64,000 nt of DNA, from contig OX637632.1 in the NCBI GenBank assembly GCA_951802195.1, forward strand, positions 744,001-808,000, read 5' to 3'. Origin of the DNA: Tausonia pullulans. Taxonomy: Eukaryota; Basidiomycota; Tremellomycetes; Cystofilobasidiales; Mrakiaceae. Position numbers and translations under genes: made by a program. The notes beneath the pieces were generated by a model, which worked only from the letters and a program-made list of their open reading frames with translations, did no database searches and was not told the DNA's origin. Of this stretch, positions 58,971-64,000 are shown one piece after another (the first letter of the stretch is position 1; every line of letters starts with the position of its first letter).

Positions 58971-59577
58971 GACGGCGAACGGGGGGAGGAGCTGGTTCTG
59001 GCGGATGGGAGGCTCGGAGATCACCTAAGATCTCGGGCCTAGGATGATGAGGGGGAGAGGAGAAGACGCCAGAGGGCGAGGTGGCAGGCGGGCAGGTGGG
59101 CGGGCTTTGCTTGTCCGGGTAGGTAAGCGGGTGAGGCGAGCGACGCTGGCAGCAGGCTCCTGTCAAGCCTTGTCAACAACCTCGGTCGTCGCGTGGCACC
59201 CTGCATGCCTGCTGGGGTATTACACACTTTTCGAGGGTGCTGGCGAGGCCGGGCGCAGTAGGGAGAAGGGTGGTCGGAGGGGAGGGGGGAGATCGAAGCG
59301 GGTTGGTGGTCGTCAGCGGAAAGAGAGAGAGAAGCGAGCCTCAGGGAAACCGCGAGACGGCGGGTCGTCTCTAATCAAGGATTACTCGCCCTTTGTAATA
59401 CAATGGACAGGTCCAGTCCAATATCACAACGGAAGCGCGCCCGTCTCTCGTTCGCTCTCAACCACCACACACACCGACCGTCGACCCGTCCCCCCGCACA
59501 GGTCCGACCCTCACCTCACCTCACCTCACAGACACCACCCACTCCCGTCACCGACCCCCGTATCAGAGCTAGTCAAC
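58971..59577. promoter_or_regulatory. Divergent intergenic region, RPB2 / CWC25
   Basis: 607 bp hold the promoters of two core gene-expression factors. A short tandem TCACC repeat is at about 59510-59529, just before CWC25. The middle is G-rich on the plus strand (59240-59300). No further gene is supported. Confidence 0.45.
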
Positions 59578-61298
59578 ATGGGAGGTGGCGATCTCAACAT
59601 GTGCGCCCTCCCCTCCCCTTTCTCCACCTCTCTGTCCTAGCCTAGCCGCTGACCCTTCCCTCATCCTGCGCTCCCTCCAGGAAGAAGTCGTGGCACCCGG
59701 GTGCGTTGGCATTGCTCATCGTTCAGTCGTCCGCCTGCTGACACCCTTTCTTCTCCCCAGTTCTCATCACGAACCAGGAGCGCGTCTGGAAAGTCGAGAA
59801 GAAGAAGGTCAGTCGTCGTTCGCCCACCTTCACCCTTGGCTGCCTCCCCTCTTGACTGACCCTTCTTCATTTCTCCCCTAGGCCGAGGAAGACAAGAAAC
59901 TCAAGCAACTCATGAAGGAGCGTGATGAGGAACGCCAAGTTGCCGAGCTCCAGCGACTCCAGGAGGAGCAGACGGGTAAGAAGAAAGTCGACAAGGTCGA
60001 CTGGATGTACGCTACGCCCGCAAGTGGAGGTGGGATCAAGGGCGAGGAGCTGGAGGACTACTTGCTGGGGAAGAGACGTGTCGACAAGCTGCTCAAGGGC
60101 GATGAAGAGAAGGCGGTGCGTCATGACCCACTTCTGTCGCGTTCGCGTTGCGCTTGCGCGTCCTCAGAGTGCTATGGCTGACCCCATCTCCCTCAGGTCG
60201 TCGCCAAGGCCGCCCACAATATCGCCATTCAAAACGCCAACACCGCCCGCGACACGGCCAACAAGATCCGCGAGGACCCGCTACTGGCGATCAAGCAGCA
60301 GGAGCAGGCGGCGTACCAGGCGCTTCTCTCCAACCCGCTTCGGCTCAAGCAGCTCAAGGAAAAGGCTGGGATTAAGGAGGAGCGCAAGGGGGAGAAGAAA
60401 CGCGAGAAGGAGGAGAAGCGCAGGAGGAAGGAGGAGCGGCGGGCTGGGAGAAGTGGAGATCACCATCGCGACCGCAGCGTCAGCCCTCGGCGGGAGAGCA
60501 GCAGCCGCGGCGACGACGATCGGTGGAACAGGGATCGCGGTGGACGGTACGAGAGGGAGCGGAGTCGGAGCCCAAGGCGGAGCAGGGACGAGTACGATTC
60601 GCGGGATCGCTATCGTTCGTCCAGGGACGACGACCGTGACCGTGATCGCGTCCCGTCATCCTCATCGCACCACCACCGCGGAGACCGCTCTCCTATCTCG
60701 CGCAGGGACAGGTCCCCGCCTCCTCACCTTCGGGATGCTCCTCCTCACAGAAGTTCCGACCGGGACACCGGCGATCCCCGCAACGCGCCTCCTCCTAGGC
60801 GCGACCAACGTCCCCGGGCAGCCGACTTCGATGGGCCCTCTCCCTCGTACTCGCGTCCTCCGCCTCCTCCTCCTTCACGCCCGTCGGGTCCCCCTGGTGG
60901 CAACGGTGCGCCGCCGTCAGATGGTGGTAGGGAGCCCATGAATGGCGCGGCGAAGCTCGAGGCCGATCGGCAGGCCCGGCTCGCCGCCATGATGGGCAAT
61001 GCCGTCGAGATGAGTGAGTCCCTGATGCTGCTTTAAATCCCCTTATTGTCCCTTCCCCTGACCCTTGCCTCTTACATCAGCCGACTCGCGTACTGAGCGC
61101 CTCGCCGCGATGCGGGAAGCCGAGAAGCTTGCTGCAGAACGTGAACTCGCCGCCCGCGAACGCCAGTCCCGGTCGGGTGTTAAGGCAGACGTCGTCAAGG
61201 GGCTTGAGAAGCAGGTCTTCTTTGGCAAGGAGCAGACGCTTGAGGGCAGGCTGAGGGAGACGGGCGCGTCGCGGAGGGGGATGACTGGGTTTGATTGA
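59578..61298 (+). CDS. CWC25: Pre-mRNA-splicing factor CWC25
   Basis: Six exons: 59578-59600, 59681-59700, 59761-59807, 59882-60115, 60197-61013 and 61081-61298, giving 452 residues. The N-terminus [20 protein letters not shown] followed by [14 protein letters not shown] is the diagnostic CIR_N/Cwc25 domain. Next come [12 protein letters not shown] and [14 protein letters not shown], then an RS-like Arg/Ser/Asp-rich middle region and the conserved C-terminal [18 protein letters not shown]-like end. Cwc25 joins the spliceosome after Prp2 acts and is needed for the first transesterification step. The two first exons are only 23 and 20 nt. Confidence 0.92.
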
Positions 61299-61383
61299 GA
61301 TGGAGTGATGGATCGGGTTGGCTTGTGTTGGTCATTGTTTCTGTATGAGCTTTTGTGCATCTTTCATGACGGCAGGCTTATGA

Positions 61384-61389
61384 AATAAA
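61384..61389 (+). terminator. Likely polyadenylation signal of CWC25
   Basis: AATAAA lies 86 bp after the CWC25 stop codon in an A/T-rich patch, a suitable place for 3' end formation. It is a short motif and could occur by chance. Confidence 0.4.
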
Positions 61390-61524
61390 AATATGAAAAA
61401 ACCTTGCGCGTGCAAACCCAGAACGGACCCATGTTCAGCCAACAACGACCGCGTGCACACTCTCCGGATCGCAGCCTCACTTTGGACTACGCTACATCCT
61501 GTCAGGGACAAGACAAACGTCTGG

Positions 61525-62340
61525 TTACATTTCAGCCCAAACCCGTCTAGCCGTGTACTCCGCCAGATCCCAATACCCCTCCCCAGAGCCTCTCAGCCCC
61601 GCCCACCCAACCGCCCTCATGCCATTCCACCCCGCCCAATGAGACGTGCCCAGAACAATGCCTAGAACAACACCAGCGATGACCTGAGGCCCTGTGTGGT
61701 GGCCGAGCGCGATGCGGGACCAGGCGATGGTTGTCCCTCCCAGAAGAGCGCCGAACGCGCGGTTGGAGGGGAAGGTCGAGTTGAAGATGTAAGTTGTGAA
61801 GAAGAAGATGGTGGTAGAGTGGGTGCTGAAAGACATATTTCAGAATTGAGAGTGATAATGTGAGGGAGATGGGACTGACGAGGGCATGCCGTAGGATGGG
61901 ATCTGAGCCACGGCGTCTGGGAGCTTAGAGTAAAGGGCACTCGAGGAGGGCGAGGGTTTGTGTGAGAGAGGCCGAGCCTCTCTCAAGAACTGCTTAAGAA
62001 TCTTGGCTGATATTTTTTTTCGTTGTCAGCTCATGCGAAAGCGACAGGCTGTCTGTCGTGTCCAGGGTGGAGAAGGTATGTAGGCGAACGAACCAACAAC
62101 AGCGGCCGAGCAGGCGCCGGCGACGAACCACATGGCCCCTGCCGGGTGGGTAGTGTACGAGTCTGGCTCGTGCAGGACACAGCGAACAAGCCAGGCGGCT
62201 GTCGTCGAGGTCACAATGATGTTGGTCTGGCGTAGGAGAAAGAAGTGACGAGTGAGCCCAATGGACGGGTGTAGGCCTCCCCCGCCCTTTCGCACCTCAT
62301 CGAGCACCCAAAGCGCGAGCTTCCCGAGCGAGCTGTCCAT
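61525..62340 (-). CDS. PAP2-family membrane phosphatase, dolichyl-diphosphatase-like
   Basis: Four exons on the minus strand: 62340-62296, 62226-62094, 62006-61880 and 61825-61525, giving 201 residues. The PAP2 motifs are KQFLREARP (KxxxxxxRP), YGMPSTHSTT and SRIALGHHTGPQV (SRxxLxxHTxxQ), spread over about four TM segments. The pattern resembles the dolichyl-diphosphatase branch of the superfamily. The CAX4 homologue at 31.9 kb matches that enzyme better at its N-terminus, so this may be a second, specialised lipid diphosphatase. It is head-to-head with ALG3 (218 bp between starts), so a link to dolichol-linked glycan synthesis is possible but only inferred. Confidence 0.72.
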
Positions 62341-62558
62341 GCCCAGGATAAGTGGTGGTGGTTGCAGGAAGCCTCCACGACGTCTCGGAGCTGTCGTCCT
62401 TCGGCAAGCGCCGGCGGAGGGAGAGCTCCAGTGGCTCAACCGCTCTCTCGGGACGCGTCCGCCAAGAACAATCCGCTGTCCAACCATCACCTTCTCGTTT
62501 CTTTCTTTGTCGGCAGTGAAGGCACTCGGTCTTACCGCTCCTCCATCACGGTCCAAAA

Positions 62559-64000
62559 ATGGCCCCTATCACTCGAAAGAGCGCGACATCCTCCTCCCGG
62601 GCGACCGCAGGTGCCTTCTTGCCGGTCGACTTTCTCAGGAACCTTCTCACCTCACCCCGATACTTTTGGAAGTTTGCGAGTCTCATTCTTCTGGGAGAGC
62701 TGCTTCTGGGCATACTTATTATCCGCTTTGTACCCTGTGAGTCGTACTGGGGAGCGCGTCGCGTCTTGCGATCTAGTCTGCTCGAGTCGTCATCCGCGAA
62801 CACTGGCTGACTGGTAGTCTCCTTGCTTCCTCAGATACGGAGATCGACTACAAGGCGTATATGGAACAAGTTGATGGTTTCCTCGGCGGAGAGAGAGACT
62901 ATTCGCAGCTTAAGGGCGGCACCGGTCCCCTAGTGTCAGTTGATACTGTCGATCGAGCGCGAGCTGAATGTCGATCTCGCTGACAGCATGCCCTCTCACT
63001 CCTCCCAGCTATCCTGCCCTCCATCTCTATATCTACACGGCCCTCTCCTATCTCCCGACTATCTCGCCCAAGATCCTCGAGACTCTCTCCCTCCCCGCTC
63101 GCCTTGACACACACCTTCTCCCGCAACTCGTCTTCCTCGGTCTCTACCTTTTCCAGTTCGTCGTTGCCGCAAGCGTTTACGCCGAGGCGGGCCTTCCGCA
63201 GTACACGCTTGTTCTGCTCGCGCTCGGCAAACGAGCGCATAGTGTGTACATGTTGAGGCTCTTTGGCGACTGCTGGGCGGTCGCCGTCGTTTGGGTCGCC
63301 ATCGCGCTGTTCATGCAAGGCTGGTGGACGGTTGGGAGTGTTATCTTCAGGTGAGAAGAGGCGGACACAGTGATACAAACCACGAACCTCATCGTTCTCT
63401 CTGCAGTCTTGCCCTCGGCATCAAGATGAATGTCCTGCTCTACGTGCCCGGTCTGCTCCTCCTCCAGTACAAGGCGATCGGACCCGTCAAGATGGTCCTC
63501 AACGTTGCGCTGATGGCCTTTGTCCAGGTGAGACGCTGTCTGTTCTTTCATCAGTCGTCACCCGCCTGATGCCTCGTCATTCAGGTCCTTCTTCCCGCGC
63601 CCTTCTTTCTCTCCCCCGACCCCCTCCCCTATCTCACTTCGGCCTTTGACTTCTCCCGGTCCTTCCTCTACAAATGGACTGTCAACTGGCGGTTCCTCAC
63701 CCCCGAGGTCTTCAACTCCCGGGCCTTCCATTATGCGCTTCTCGTCGGGCATGTCGAGGTTCTCCTTGCGTTCGCATTCGTCTGGTGTCGATCGGAGGAA
63801 GGAGGAGTGTTTGGCGTATTTGAGAGGGGATTGCTCAAGGGTCGGGGTATCGAGAGGCGGATGTGGAAGCGGGGTGAGCTCTCGCTCTTCCATGGTCCTT
63901 CGAGGGTAAGGAGCGCTGACCCTCGCACATGCTACTCCAGAGGTCCCGACGATCCTCTTCACCTCGAACCTCATCGGCATGCTCTTCGCCCGCTCGCTGC
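62559..64000 (+). CDS. ALG3: ALG3 dolichyl-P-Man:Man5GlcNAc2-PP-dolichol mannosyltransferase, 5' part
   Basis: Exons 62559-62736, 62835-62934, 63009-63350, 63407-63527, 63585-63873 and 63941 onward; the gene runs off the window after ARSL. Family hallmarks are [75 protein letters not shown] and [18 protein letters not shown], with many TM segments. The acidic [10 protein letters not shown] loop lies lumenally just after TM1, as in other dolichol-P-mannose-using glycosyltransferases. It adds the first alpha-1,3 mannose in the ER lumen to the N-glycan precursor. Confidence 0.95.

Overview
The window is a 64 kb piece of a nuclear genome from a basidiomycete fungus. Genes are dense, GC-rich and cut by many introns of about 50-80 bp with GT-AG ends (three introns are best read as GC-AG). 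Intron density is high: 18 exons in the methylisocitrate lyase and 14 in RPB2. Together with the gene set and the protein sequences this points to Pucciniomycotina, perhaps Microbotryomycetes (Rhodotorula/Sporobolomyces-like). That placement is an inference from general appearance, not a phylogeny. I worked out exon boundaries by hand by matching reading phase, splice sites and protein-family continuity.

Layout. 0-3 kb: the 3' end of NPR3 converging on a NUDCD1-like gene. 3.5-6 kb: a Cdt2/DTL WD40 gene. 6.6-6.9 kb: a small one-TM protein, possibly a serine palmitoyltransferase small subunit. 7.1-12.6 kb: MAK11 and IPI1, two 60S ribosome-assembly genes sharing a 186-bp bidirectional promoter; two MAK11 introns carry diverged copies of what looks like a structured RNA. 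12.8-18 kb: mitochondrial methylisocitrate lyase and an unrecognised probable mitochondrial protein. 18.1-21.4 kb: lipoyl synthase back to back with a NIP30/PSME3IP1 gene. 22-28 kb: a 1846-residue septation-network kinase (Cdc7/SepH type) with an added N-terminal CH domain and a C-terminal C1 finger. 28-31.9 kb: a 3.9 kb gap. 31.9-33 kb: dolichyl-diphosphatase (CAX4). 34-36.8 kb: a vacuolar Ca2+/H+ exchanger. 36.8-39.5 kb: a second gap with unresolved reading frames. 39.5-43 kb: glycogenin with a long tail. 43.6-45.5 kb: ERG25. 45.6-47.4 kb: RAE1/GLE2. 48-53.7 kb: a Tea1-like kelch/coiled-coil polarity protein. 54-59 kb: RPB2. 59.6-61.3 kb: CWC25. 61.5-64 kb: a second PAP2 phosphatase head-to-head with ALG3, which runs off the end.

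Almost everything is chromosomal housekeeping. I saw no transposon, virus-like element, CRISPR array, rRNA or tRNA gene. The most unusual signal is the pair of conserved, covarying elements in two long introns of MAK11. Also worth attention are the CH-kinase-C1 architecture, the tail of glycogenin, and the two unexplained gaps.
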